In this document: in pieces, positions 35,448 to 44,458 of the stretch
Layout: each line of letters starts with the position of its first letter
Position numbering within the stretch: the stretch's first letter is position 1
Source of the DNA: Streptomyces musisoli
GTDB taxonomy: Bacteria > Actinomycetota > Actinomycetes > Streptomycetales > Streptomycetaceae
Length of the DNA: 64,000 bases
NCBI RefSeq assembly: GCF_016741855.1
Contig: NZ_JAERRH010000016.1
Coordinates: 1-64,000, forward strand
Reading direction: 5' to 3'
Position numbers and translations under genes: made by a program
Notes under the pieces: generated by a model
What the model saw: the letters and a program-made list of their open reading frames with translations, nothing else
Told to the model about the DNA's origin: nothing
Database searches by the model: none

Positions 35448-38400
35448 GTGTCGCAGACCGCCTTCACCACAACGCCGTTGATCGGCCGGAACGAGGAACT
35501 GGCCCGGCTCATGGGCGTGCTGGAGCGTGCCCGGAGCGGCGCGGCGGGTGCCGTGCTGCTCGCCGGGGACGCCGGGGTCGGCAAGACGCGGCTCCTCGAC
35601 GAGGTCGCCGGGCGGGCGGCGCGGGCCGGCACGACCGTGGTCACCGGGCACTGCGTGGACCTCGGGGACGTCGGCCTGCCGTACCTGCCGTTCACGGAGA
35701 TCCTCGGCGTCCTCGCCGCCGACGAGCGGTTCACGGCCGTCCTGGCCGCGCATCCTGCGGTGCACCGGCTGCTGGGCTCCGGCCCGGACCCGGCCGGCGG
35801 CCCGGACGGACGGCTCCGGCTCTTCGAGGACGTCGCCGGGCTGCTGGCCGACCTGGCCGCCGTGGCCCCGCTGCTGCTCGTCCTGGAGGACCTGCACTGG
35901 GCCGACCAGTCCTCCCGTGACCTGCTGCGCTTCCTGTTCAGCCGGGGCGTGCTGCACCGGCCGGGCGGCGGCCCCGACCGGCGGCTCGCGGTCCTCGCCT
36001 CCTACCGCGCCGACGATCTGCACCGCCGCCACCCGCTGCGGCCCCTGCTCGCCGAGCTGGTCCGGCTGCCGGGCGTGGAGCGCCTGGAGCTGCGGCCGCT
36101 GCCGGATCCGGAGGTCGCGCGGCTGGTGCGGGCCCTGGAGGACCGGCCGCTGCCCGACGCCGTCGTGCACGGCATCGTCGCCCGCGCGGAGGGCAACGCG
36201 TTCTACGCGCAGGAGCTGTTCGCGGCGGCCGAGGGCGGTTCCCCCTGCACGAACGGCGCCGGGAACGGCGCGGTGGACGCCGACGGGGTGCCCAGCGGCC
36301 TCGCCGACCTGCTGCTCATCCGGGTCGAGCAGCTGTCCGAGACCGCCCAGCAGGTGCTGCGGACCGCCGCCGTGGCCGGGCGGCGCGTGGAGCACGCGCT
36401 GCTGCGCGAGGCGGCCGGGCTGCCGGAGGACACGCTGGAGGCGGCCCTGCGGGCGGCCGTCGGCCACCAGTTGCTCCTCGCCCGGGACGACGGCACCTAC
36501 GCCTTCCGGCACGCTCTGACCCGCGAGGCGGTCTACGCCGACCTGCTGCCCGGCGAGCGGTCCCGGCTGCACGGCGCCTACGCCCGGCTGCTCGCGGCCC
36601 GCGGTCGGACCCCGGAGACCGCGGCGGAACGCGCCCACCACTCCCGGGAGAGCCACGACCTGCCGGAGGCGCTCGCGGCCTGTCTGGAGGCGGCCGACCA
36701 CGCCCGGCGGCTGGGCGCACCCGCCGAGGAGCTGCGGCATCTGGAGGCCGCCCTGGACCTGTGGGCGTCGGTGCCGGCGTCCGACCGGCCCGCCGGGCAG
36801 GAGCTGGACCGGATCACGCTCACCCTGCGCGCCTCGGCCGCCGCGGCCCACGCCGGCGAGTTCCACCGCGCCGTCTCGCTGACCCGGGCGGCGCTCGCCG
36901 GGGTCGGCCAGGACGCCGACGACGAGCTGGCCGCCCGGGTCCGGTACACGCTGGCCGGGAACCTGCTGACCGTGGACAGCCTGGCCGCCGCGTTCCGCTA
37001 CAGCAGCGAGGCGCTGGCGATGATCCCCGCCGAACCGCCGTCGCGGACCTGGGTGTGGGCGGCGGCCACCCATGCCTCGGCCGCCCGGCAGGTCGGCGAG
37101 GAGGCCACCGCGCTGCGCGTCGGCCGGCAGGCCCTGCGGGCGGCGGAGCAGCTGGGCATGACCGCCGCCCGGGCCGACCTGCTGGTCTCCCTGGCGAACG
37201 CCGAGGGCGGCGGCCGGCGCTCCCGGGAGGGCCAGGAGCGGCTGCGGCAGGCCCGGGACCTGGCCCGCACCGCCGGGAACGCCCCGGTGGAGCTGCGCGC
37301 CCTGTTCAGCCTGGCGATGGGCGCCTTCGAAGCCGGTGACCTGCCCGCGTGCCTGCCCGTGCTGACCGACGGCCTCGACCGGGCCCGCCGGGCCGGGCTG
37401 CTGTCCTCGGCGTATCCGCTGGAGATGCGCTACCTCCAGCTGCTGGCGCTGTACACGCTGGGCCGTTGGGACGAGTGCCTGCGGGTAGCGGCCGAAGCGG
37501 CCCCCGCCCTGCCCGCGGCGGGCGGCGCCTTCGCCACCAGCCCCGCCCTGTACGTGGCACTGGCCCGCGGCGACGAGAGCGCCGCCGACCGGGCCCGTGC
37601 GCTGCTCAAGGGCCCGTTCGACTGGATGGGCGCGCTGGTCGCGGGGATCGTGCTCACCGACGACGCCGCGCGTCGCGGAGACGTGGAGGAGGCCGTGGCG
37701 CGGATGCGGGAGGCGGTCGCGGCGCTCGGTGACGGTACGGCGCGCCGGCCGGGTGTGACGGTCCGGCTGGCCGCGCTCTGTCTCGCGGCGGTCGCCGACC
37801 GGGCGGTGGAGTCGCGGCGTGCGGGCGACGCCGGCGGCGACCCGGCCCGCTGGGCGGACACGGCGACCGAGCTGGTGGAGCTGGCGCGGGCCACGGCCGG
37901 CCGGGACCACGAGGGCAGGGCGCAGGGTCCGGAGGGCCAGGCATGGCTGGCCCGTGCCGAGGCGGAGTGGGCGACGGTCGTGTCGGGGCCCGATCCGGCG
38001 GCCTGGGAGAAGGCGGTCGTCGCGTTCGAGCACGGCGACGCCTACGAGCAGGCGCGCTGCCGGCTGCGCTGGGCGTGGGCGCTGCTGGCCGTGGAGCGGC
38101 GGGCGGAGGCGGCGGAGCAGGCGCGGCGGGCCCGCGAGACGGCGGCCGCACTCGGCGCGGCACCGCTGCTGGAGCGGATCGACACACTGACCCGCAGGAG
38201 CCGGCTCGGGGCCGGCGCGGACGGGGGTGACGCCGCGCCGCTGACCGCGCGGGAGCGGGACGTGCTGCGGCTCCTCGCCCTGGGCCGCAGCAACCGGCAG
38301 ATCGGTGAGGAGCTGTTCATCACCGGCAAGACGGCGAGCGTGCACGTCTCCAACATCCTCGCCAAGCTGGGCGCCGCGAGCCGCACGGAGGCGGTCGCGG

Positions 38401-38450
38401 TCGCCCATCGCCGCGGTCTGATCGCACCGCAGCCCGCCGCGCCCGTGTGA
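35448..38450 (+). CDS. Large ATP-binding LuxR-family regulator (LAL type)
   Basis: A 1000-residue regulator. The N-terminal AAA/STAND ATPase has Walker A GDAGVGKT (residues 40-47) and Walker B LLLVLEDLHWAD near 145. A long helical, TPR-like middle (about 380-900) follows. The C-terminus is a LuxR helix-turn-helix: LTARERDVLRLLALGRSNRQ and TGKTASVHVSNILAKLG. Such proteins switch on pathway or catabolic genes on binding a ligand, but no obvious target cluster adjoins it. The start is GTG 35448 after CAGGATGG. Alone in its transcription unit. Confidence 0.92.
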   Translation: MSQTAFTTTPLIGRNEELARLMGVLERARSGAAGAVLLAGDAGVGKTRLLDEVAGRAARAGTTVVTGHCVDLGDVGLPYLPFTEILGVLAADERFTAVLAAHPAVHRLLGSGPDPAGGPDGRLRLFEDVAGLLADLAAVAPLLLVLEDLHWADQSSRDLLRFLFSRGVLHRPGGGPDRRLAVLASYRADDLHRRHPLRPLLAELVRLPGVERLELRPLPDPEVARLVRALEDRPLPDAVVHGIVARAEGNAFYAQELFAAAEGGSPCTNGAGNGAVDADGVPSGLADLLLIRVEQLSETAQQVLRTAAVAGRRVEHALLREAAGLPEDTLEAALRAAVGHQLLLARDDGTYAFRHALTREAVYADLLPGERSRLHGAYARLLAARGRTPETAAERAHHSRESHDLPEALAACLEAADHARRLGAPAEELRHLEAALDLWASVPASDRPAGQELDRITLTLRASAAAAHAGEFHRAVSLTRAALAGVGQDADDELAARVRYTLAGNLLTVDSLAAAFRYSSEALAMIPAEPPSRTWVWAAATHASAARQVGEEATALRVGRQALRAAEQLGMTAARADLLVSLANAEGGGRRSREGQERLRQARDLARTAGNAPVELRALFSLAMGAFEAGDLPACLPVLTDGLDRARRAGLLSSAYPLEMRYLQLLALYTLGRWDECLRVAAEAAPALPAAGGAFATSPALYVALARGDESAADRARALLKGPFDWMGALVAGIVLTDDAARRGDVEEAVARMREAVAALGDGTARRPGVTVRLAALCLAAVADRAVESRRAGDAGGDPARWADTATELVELARATAGRDHEGRAQGPEGQAWLARAEAEWATVVSGPDPAAWEKAVVAFEHGDAYEQARCRLRWAWALLAVERRAEAAEQARRARETAAALGAAPLLERIDTLTRRSRLGAGADGGDAAPLTARERDVLRLLALGRSNRQIGEELFITGKTASVHVSNILAKLGAASRTEAVAVAHRRGLIAPQPAAPV

Positions 38451-38781
38451 CGGCGCCGGGAAGGCCCGACGGCCCGGCCGGTGCCGGTCCGCGGCTCCAC
38501 CGGTCCGCGCACGTGTGCCGCGTTTGGGCACGCACAGCACGCCGCCGGCTCCCCGCGGTGTGACCGCGCCGGGTGCGGGCCTCGACCGTGACGGTGCCGG
38601 TCCGGCTCGCCCGGACGGCGATCGCCCGGACGGCGGTCGGCCGGTCGGCGATCGCCCGGACGGACGGTCACAGGACTAGAGGGGCGGTCGGCGGGCACGC
38701 AGACAGACGGGACAGCTGTGGCAGCGCTCGCTCCCCGCGGCGCCGCCACAGCCGAACCGACCACTGAGGAGCGGTGGGCGC
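38451..38781. repeat. Gene-free stretch with short repeats around GGCGATCGCC
   Basis: The 17-bp word GGCGATCGCCCGGACGG occurs at 38618 and 38646, 28 bp apart, inside wider repeats of CCGGACGG. The remaining sequence shows no coding signal; the promoter and GAGGAGCGG ribosome-binding site of the phosphatase lie at its right end. Confidence 0.6.
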
Positions 38782-40647
38782 ATGACGGGACCGGATGACG
38801 CCGTGGACCCCGGCTTCGCGGGTGCTGTCCTGGACAGCGTCGGCGCGGGCGTCTTCACCATGGACGCGGACGGGCTCATCACGTACGTCAATCCGTGGGC
38901 GGAACGGCTGCTGGCGCGGGCGGCGGCGGAGATGCTGGGGTGCGACGGGCACGACCTCCTGCACCGTCGTCCCGACGGCGGGACGGTCCCACGGGAGCAG
39001 TGCCTGATGCAGGCGCCGTTGCTGGGCAGCCGGGACGCCGAGGAGGGCAGCGAGGAGTACTTCCTGCGGGGCGACGGCACCACCCTGCCGATCATCTGGT
39101 CGACGACACCCCTCGTGCTGGGCGGGCAGAAGAGCGGGCTGGTGGTCGTCTTCAGCGACTTCAGCCTCCATCGTGACGCCGAGGAACGGGCCGCCGCCCA
39201 CACGGCCGCCCTCGAAGCGCTGACCGGCCGGCTGAACCTGCTCGCGGACATCTCATCGGTGCTGATGTCGAGCATGGACGTCGCCACCACGGCGCGTCGG
39301 CTGCTTCCCCTGCTGGTTCCGGCCATCGGGGACTGGGCCGCGGTCGACCTGGTCGACGCGCGGTCCGCCGTACTGGAGCGCGTAGCGGTGCGCCTCGCCG
39401 GCCCCCCGCACCGGGCGGAGCACCTGGAGGGCCCGCTGCCGCCGCCCGCGGGCGCGTATCCGCCTGGAGGCGCGTCCGGTGACCGGCCGGTCCTGCTGAG
39501 AGCCGCAGATCTGCGGGATCCGAGCGCGCCCTTCGCCGCCACGCACCGGATCCTGTTCGACACGCTCGGCGGCCGGCACGCCGCGGTGGTCCCGGTCCGT
39601 TCCCGTCACCGCGACTACGGAACGCTGACCGTGGGCCGGCGCGCGGACGCCCCCGGCCTCGCCGAACCCGAGGTCCGGCTGCTGGCGGACATCGGCCGGC
39701 GCCTGGCCCTCGTACTGGACAACACGCGGCTCTACGACGAGCAGCGCAACGTCGCCGAGACCATGCAGCGCCAGCTGCTGGCACCGCTGCCCCAGGTCGA
39801 CCACCTGCGGATGACCGCGCGCTACCTGCCCGCGCAGAGCGCCATGGAGATCGGCGGCGACTGGTACGACGCCTTCCTGCTCCCCGACGGCGTCATGGCC
39901 CTGGTCATCGGCGATGTGGTGGGCCACGATCTGCAGGCCGCGGTGCACATGGCGGAGGTCCGCAACATGCTGCGCGCGCTGGCCTGGACCCATGTGGAAC
40001 CGCCCAGCATGATCATGCGCCGGCTGGACGAGGCGGTGACCCACACCAGCGACGCGCCCATGGCCACACTGGTCTTCGCCCGTGTCGAAGGCCCCGACGG
40101 GGGCCCTTGGCGGCTGCACTGGGTCAACGCCGGCCACCCACCGCCGCTCCTCGTCACAGCCGACGGGGACACCCGCTTCCTGACCAGCGGGCACGGACCG
40201 CTGATCGGTATGAGCGCCACCCTCCACCTGGGGCTGAGCTGGCCGGACGCCTCCGAGGAGCTGCCCGCCGAAGCCACCCTGCTCTTCTACACCGACGGCC
40301 TCGTCGAAAGCAGGGACCGCCCCATCGACGCGGGCATGGACAAGCTCCGCCACCACGCCTCCGCCCTCGTCCGGAGCCTTTCCGGGCAGAGCGTGGACGT
40401 CTTCTGCGACGAGCTGCTGCGACGCCTCATGCCCTCCGGCGACGACACCGCCCTGCTCGCCCTGCGCCTGCCGACGGCCGGCGCCGGTGCGCCCGGCGAC
40501 GAGAGGCCGCCACCGCCCCCGCAGACCTCCCGCAGCCCCGCCGCTCCGGACAGGGCCGCGCCCGGCTCGCTGGAGGAACAGGCCCCGGTGAAGGACCCCA
40601 CACGGCGATCGCCGGGCGCCGGGGGCCCGGAGTGGCCCGGCCTGTAG
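38782..40647 (+). CDS. PAS-GAF-SpoIIE (PP2C-type) protein phosphatase
   Basis: A 621-residue soluble phosphatase. A PAS domain (about 10-125) with VLDSVGAGVFTMDADGLITY is followed by a GAF domain (about 150-310) and an RsbU/SpoIIE catalytic domain starting at TMQRQLLAPLP. Metal-binding motifs GGDWYD (358-363), GDVVGHD and the late DDTALLAL are intact. The C-terminal ~60 residues are Pro-rich and disordered. These enzymes dephosphorylate anti-anti-sigma factors and so release SigB-type sigma factors, a logic shared with the RsbW-like proteins in this window. GAGGAGCGG precedes ATG 38782. Confidence 0.92.
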   Translation: MTGPDDAVDPGFAGAVLDSVGAGVFTMDADGLITYVNPWAERLLARAAAEMLGCDGHDLLHRRPDGGTVPREQCLMQAPLLGSRDAEEGSEEYFLRGDGTTLPIIWSTTPLVLGGQKSGLVVVFSDFSLHRDAEERAAAHTAALEALTGRLNLLADISSVLMSSMDVATTARRLLPLLVPAIGDWAAVDLVDARSAVLERVAVRLAGPPHRAEHLEGPLPPPAGAYPPGGASGDRPVLLRAADLRDPSAPFAATHRILFDTLGGRHAAVVPVRSRHRDYGTLTVGRRADAPGLAEPEVRLLADIGRRLALVLDNTRLYDEQRNVAETMQRQLLAPLPQVDHLRMTARYLPAQSAMEIGGDWYDAFLLPDGVMALVIGDVVGHDLQAAVHMAEVRNMLRALAWTHVEPPSMIMRRLDEAVTHTSDAPMATLVFARVEGPDGGPWRLHWVNAGHPPPLLVTADGDTRFLTSGHGPLIGMSATLHLGLSWPDASEELPAEATLLFYTDGLVESRDRPIDAGMDKLRHHASALVRSLSGQSVDVFCDELLRRLMPSGDDTALLALRLPTAGAGAPGDERPPPPPQTSRSPAAPDRAAPGSLEEQAPVKDPTRRSPGAGGPEWPGL

Positions 40648-40656
40648 GCGGACATG

Positions 40657-40685
40657 CGGATGCCCCGCGCGGGGCGGGGCATCCG
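40657..40685. terminator. Bidirectional hairpin between convergent genes
   Basis: CGGATGCCCCGC (40657-40668) pairs perfectly with GCGGGGCATCCG (40674-40685) across a 5-nt loop. It sits between the phosphatase and the M4 protease, which converge here. It has no T-run. Confidence 0.65.
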
Positions 40686-40711
40686 GTGGTGCTGGTGTGC
40701 GCTGCCGTCCG

Positions 40712-42499
40712 TCAGTGACGGGCCTGCGGCGTGTTGGCGGCGGTCACGTTGACCGCGGCCCACGACCTGTTGACCGTCTTGTACTCGGTGCTGTTCGCGC
40801 CGTACAGGTCCTTGGCCGCCTTCAGGGTCGCGATGCGCGCCTGGTGGAAGTCGGTCGTGGAGACCATGTAGCGGGTGAGCGCACGGTAGTAGATGGCGGT
40901 CGCCTTGGTGCGGCCGATGCCCTTGACCGTGAGGTTGTGGTACGTCGGCGAGTTGTAGGTGACGGTGCCGATCTTCTTCTTGCCGCTGCCCTCCGCGAGG
41001 AGGTAGTAGGCGTGCGAGGAGACACCGGAACCGGCGTGCACCTCGGTGTAGTAGGTGTCCGGCTTCCAGTAGTCGATCGTGCCCTCGAGCTTGTCGAGGG
41101 ACGGGTGGTCGAGGCGGCGCAGGAACTTCTGCGCGAGGCCCAGCTTCTCACCGACCAGGTAGTCCGGCGTGTCCTTCGTGTTCTTGGCGTAGAACTCGAC
41201 GTTGGAGCCGAAGATGTCGGCGAGCGACTCGTTGAGCGAGCCGGGCTCGCCGTACTGGTTGCCCTCCGAGTCGACGATGGTCGGCTGGAGGTTGGCGGTC
41301 GCCTCCACCACGCCGTGGGTCAGCTCGTGACCGGTGACGTCGAGGACCACGAGCGGCTTCTTGAACATCTGGCCGTCGCCGTCGCCGTACAGCATGCAGT
41401 TGCAGGTCGGGTCCCAGAAGGCGTTGGCGACCTTCTTGCCCCAGTGGACCATCGCCTGGGCGGGCTTGCTGTTGTTGGCGATGCCCTTGCGCTTGAACGT
41501 GGACTTGTAGAAGTCCAGCGTCTTGGTGATGCCGTACTGGGCGTCGGCAGCGGCGCTGACCCGGCTGGTGGTCTTGTTGTTGCCCCACACGTTGGTCGTG
41601 TTGGTGAGCTTCGCACCGGCGCTGAACTTCTCCGTGTACGAGCCCTTGGCGTCCCGCGTCTCGGTGCCGTACCGGCTCGGGTCCTTGAGCTGGTAGTGGC
41701 CGCGCGAGGTCGCGGTGGTGGTGAGGCTGACGTTGCCCACGAAGAGGGTCTTGCCGGTGCCCCTGGCGGACGTCGGGTAGTGCGTGACGCCGGACAGGCC
41801 GGAGCCGGTCAGGCCGGACGCGGCGGAGCCGGACTCGATGCCGGTGGCCGGGTCGGCGGTCTCGCCGCGCTCGCGCAGGGTGTCGAGCAGCTTGGGCGAC
41901 AGGAACTCGTCCCGGTCGGGCGTGTTGCTGCGCACCTTGCCGGTCACCGCGTCGACGACGACCGTGCGGGAGCTGTCCTGGCCGGTGACGGTGACCTGGT
42001 AGGCGAGGGCGGAGGCGCCGCTGCGGGCGTCCACCACGAGCTGGGCGCTGCCCGCGTCGCCCTTGGCGGCCTTGGCTGCCTTGGCGGCGGCCTGGTCCGC
42101 GGTCAGCTCGGCCTTGGCGGCGGCCGGCTTGACGGCGTGGTCGGCCGCACGGGTCACGCCCGTGTAGGCCAGGGTGCGGTCGAGGTGGACGACGAGGTCG
42201 CCACCGAGCACCGGCATGTCGTTGTGGGTGCGGACGAAGCGAACGTGCCGGGCGCCCTCGGGGTCGATCATGACGTCCTGGGCGTGCAGTGCATCGCCCT
42301 TCGAGACGCCGGTCGCCGAGGCGTGCGCGAAGGCCGCGGTGTTCGCCGCCTCCACCACCGCCGCGGCGTTCGTGGCGGCGGAGGCGGAGGTCCGCTCCAC
42401 CTCCTCGGAGGGACCCGCGAAGGCCGTACCGGCCAGGCCCGTGGCAGCCGTCGCCACCGCGACGGCGACCGCCACGGTGCGTATGTGCGGTCTACGCAA
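40712..42499 (-). CDS. Secreted M4 (thermolysin-like) neutral zinc metalloprotease
   Basis: A 595-residue preproprotease. The signal peptide is about the first 28 residues, ending near AFA. The FTP/PepSY propeptide spans roughly 40-190. The catalytic domain has zinc ligands H391 and H395 (TGHELTHGVVEA) and E424 (GSLNESLADIFG), and the catalytic His in SGVSSHAYY. It should be secreted and self-processed. The frame starts with TTG 42499 (the codon is not ATG), 11 nt after AAGGAA. It faces the serine hydrolase gene divergently across 310 bp. Confidence 0.92.
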   Translation of the reverse strand: MRRPHIRTVAVAVAVATAATGLAGTAFAGPSEEVERTSASAATNAAAVVEAANTAAFAHASATGVSKGDALHAQDVMIDPEGARHVRFVRTHNDMPVLGGDLVVHLDRTLAYTGVTRAADHAVKPAAAKAELTADQAAAKAAKAAKGDAGSAQLVVDARSGASALAYQVTVTGQDSSRTVVVDAVTGKVRSNTPDRDEFLSPKLLDTLRERGETADPATGIESGSAASGLTGSGLSGVTHYPTSARGTGKTLFVGNVSLTTTATSRGHYQLKDPSRYGTETRDAKGSYTEKFSAGAKLTNTTNVWGNNKTTSRVSAAADAQYGITKTLDFYKSTFKRKGIANNSKPAQAMVHWGKKVANAFWDPTCNCMLYGDGDGQMFKKPLVVLDVTGHELTHGVVEATANLQPTIVDSEGNQYGEPGSLNESLADIFGSNVEFYAKNTKDTPDYLVGEKLGLAQKFLRRLDHPSLDKLEGTIDYWKPDTYYTEVHAGSGVSSHAYYLLAEGSGKKKIGTVTYNSPTYHNLTVKGIGRTKATAIYYRALTRYMVSTTDFHQARIATLKAAKDLYGANSTEYKTVNRSWAAVNVTAANTPQARH

Positions 42500-42809
42500 T
42501 CTGATCAGGGTTCCTTCGTTCGAAGGCGGCTGGGGTCACCAACCGTCTTGAGGCATGGCGCAGTTGGGCGCCAAGGGGGCTGTTCTGGCCCCGAGGGGTA
42601 ACCCTTGCGGATCAGTCATGGGCACGTAAAGCCGGAATGATCCATTTCGCGAACTTCTATGACAATCCTTTACGAATGGGAGCCACGGAGTGATCGCGAG
42701 ATGACCCGCTGTGTGTCGGCTGTGGAGACGTCACCTCCATCCCCTAGGTTCCCTGGACGGAATGTGACCGAAATCGCATCAGAAGCCGACCCGACAGGAG
42801 TGATAGGCG
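42500..42809. promoter_or_regulatory. Divergent promoter region of two secreted-enzyme genes
   Basis: This 310-bp stretch between the M4 protease and the serine hydrolase is less GC-rich near 42625-42680 (TTTACGAATGGG, ATGACAATCC), which probably marks the promoters. GGGGCTGTTCTGGCCCC near 42575 is a small dyad. No gene is visible. Confidence 0.45.
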
Positions 42810-44087
42810 ATGGTCCCAACAACGGTGGTGCGGGGAGCGGTACTCGGAGCGGTGGCACTGTCGCTCCTCGCGGTCCCCGCGCAGGCCGCGACGCCGCAAC
42901 CGGACGCCCCGGCTGCGCCGTCGGACGCCCCGGCGGCGCCCTCGGCGCCCGGCGCCGCGGCGGCAGACCGAGCGCCCGACACGGGGACGGCACTCCCGGC
43001 GCCCGACACGGGGACGGCGCTCCCGGCGCCCGACACGGCGGGTCTGGCCGCGGTGTTGCGGTCGGTGGTGGCTCAGGGCGCACCTGGGGCGATGGCCCGG
43101 ATCGAGGACCACGGCCGGACATACCGGGCCGCACAGGGCGTTGCCGACCGCGGCACGCAGCGGGCCATCTCCACGGACGACCGGTTCCGGGTCGGCAGCA
43201 TCACCAAGACCTTTTCGGCCGTGGTGCTGCTTCAGCTCGTGAACGAACAGCGGCTCGCGCTCGACGAGCCGGTCAACCGGTACCTGCCGGGTCTGCTGCC
43301 GGACGACCGGATCACGGTCCGTCAGGTGCTGAGCCACCGCAGCGGCCTGTACGACTACACGAACGACATGTTCGCCGACAGCGTCGCCGGCTTCGAGGCG
43401 GTCCGGAAGAAGGTCTTCACCTACCGGCAACTGGTCGCTCTCTCCCTGCGGAAGCCCCCCACCAACGCACCCGGCGCCGCCTACTCCTACTCCAACACCA
43501 ACTTCGTCGTGGCCGGACTGCTCATCGAGAAGCTGACCGGGCAGCCCGTCCAGACCGCTTACCGGAACCGCATCATCGAACCGCTGGGACTGGACGACAC
43601 GTTCTACGTCCATCCGGACACCGCGATTCCGGGCCGGTACGCGCGTGGGTACCTGACCCCGGACACGGCCGGTGCCCCGCTCGTCGACGCGACGACGCAG
43701 ACCGTGTCCTGGGCGCAGAGCGCGGGGGCCGTCATCTCCAGCGCGCGGGACCTCGACGTCTTCTACAGCGCCCTGCTCGGAGGGAAGCTGCTGCCGGCGG
43801 CGCGGCTCGCGGAGATGGAGCGGTTCACCAAGGTCGACGCCACGACGGCGTACGGGCTCGGGCTGCGGCGGCGCGACCTGTCCTGCGGGATGTCGGTGTA
43901 CGGGCACACGGGGGCGGTGCAGGGCTATTACTCGTACGCGTTCACCACGAAGGACGGCGGGCGGAGCGTCACGGCCGTGGCCAACACGTCGAACAACGGG
44001 AAGGTGCTGAGTGCGTTGGCGGGGACGTTGGAGTCGGCGTTCTGCGGCAAGCCGAAGAGTGGGGCGCCGAAGGCGGGGACGGAGTAG
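42810..44087 (+). CDS. Secreted serine hydrolase (D-alanyl-D-alanine carboxypeptidase / class C beta-lactamase family)
   Basis: A 425-residue exported protein. The signal peptide ends near AQA (residue 26). A low-complexity linker (about 30-78) repeats APDTGTALP. The catalytic triad motifs are S130-I-T-K133, Y227-S-N and a late HTG, as in the DD-peptidase/beta-lactamase fold. It probably trims peptidoglycan stem peptides. CAGGAG lies about 10 nt before ATG 42810. A three-copy 118-bp repeat follows its stop. Confidence 0.9.
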   Translation: MVPTTVVRGAVLGAVALSLLAVPAQAATPQPDAPAAPSDAPAAPSAPGAAAADRAPDTGTALPAPDTGTALPAPDTAGLAAVLRSVVAQGAPGAMARIEDHGRTYRAAQGVADRGTQRAISTDDRFRVGSITKTFSAVVLLQLVNEQRLALDEPVNRYLPGLLPDDRITVRQVLSHRSGLYDYTNDMFADSVAGFEAVRKKVFTYRQLVALSLRKPPTNAPGAAYSYSNTNFVVAGLLIEKLTGQPVQTAYRNRIIEPLGLDDTFYVHPDTAIPGRYARGYLTPDTAGAPLVDATTQTVSWAQSAGAVISSARDLDVFYSALLGGKLLPAARLAEMERFTKVDATTAYGLGLRRRDLSCGMSVYGHTGAVQGYYSYAFTTKDGGRSVTAVANTSNNGKVLSALAGTLESAFCGKPKSGAPKAGTE

Positions 44088-44100
44088 GGGGGTCACGGTC

Positions 44101-44410
44101 CGTCGCCGGGTGCGGGGGCGTGGGGGGGGGCCGGTCGCGCAGTTCCCCGCGCCCCTTGAGTCGGACCACGGGAACTCGACTGCGAACGGCCGGCGATGTA
44201 CGACCGGTCACTGACGTCCGTCGCCGGGTGCGGGGGCGTGGGGGGGGCCGGTCGCGCCGTTCCCCGCGCCACTTCAGGGCGGGATGCGGGAACTCGGCTG
44301 CGAACGGCCGGCGATGTACGACCGGTCACTGACGTCCGTCGCCGGGTGCGGGGGCGGTCTCGCGGTTTCCCGCGCCCCCTTTCGGGGCGGGATGCGGGAA
44401 CTCGGCTGTG
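44101..44410. repeat. 118-bp tandem repeat, about 2.6 copies
   Basis: CGTCGCCGGGTGCGGGGGCG recurs at 44101, 44219 and 44337. Each unit carries CGCGCAGTTCCCCGCGCC or a variant, a sequence I know as one of the commonest intergenic repeats of Streptomyces, plus ACGGCCGGCGATGTACGACC. The third unit is truncated and lacks part of the G-run. The array fills the 44088-44458 gap; no gene is present there. Confidence 0.9.
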
Positions 44411-44458
44411 GATGTGCGGCGTTGTGTGGGTGACGAGTGTGGACGCCGGGTGGTGGGG

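Noticed and set aside
34875..38540. A 1221-codon minus-strand frame opposite the LuxR-type gene
   Set aside because: Low-complexity composition and no domain; the plus-strand ATPase/HTH gene explains the region.
44408..44458. Longer start of the TerD-CAP gene
   Set aside because: The extra residues (MDVRRCVGDECGRRVV) come from repeat DNA and do not belong to the TerD fold; ATG 44459 is preferred.
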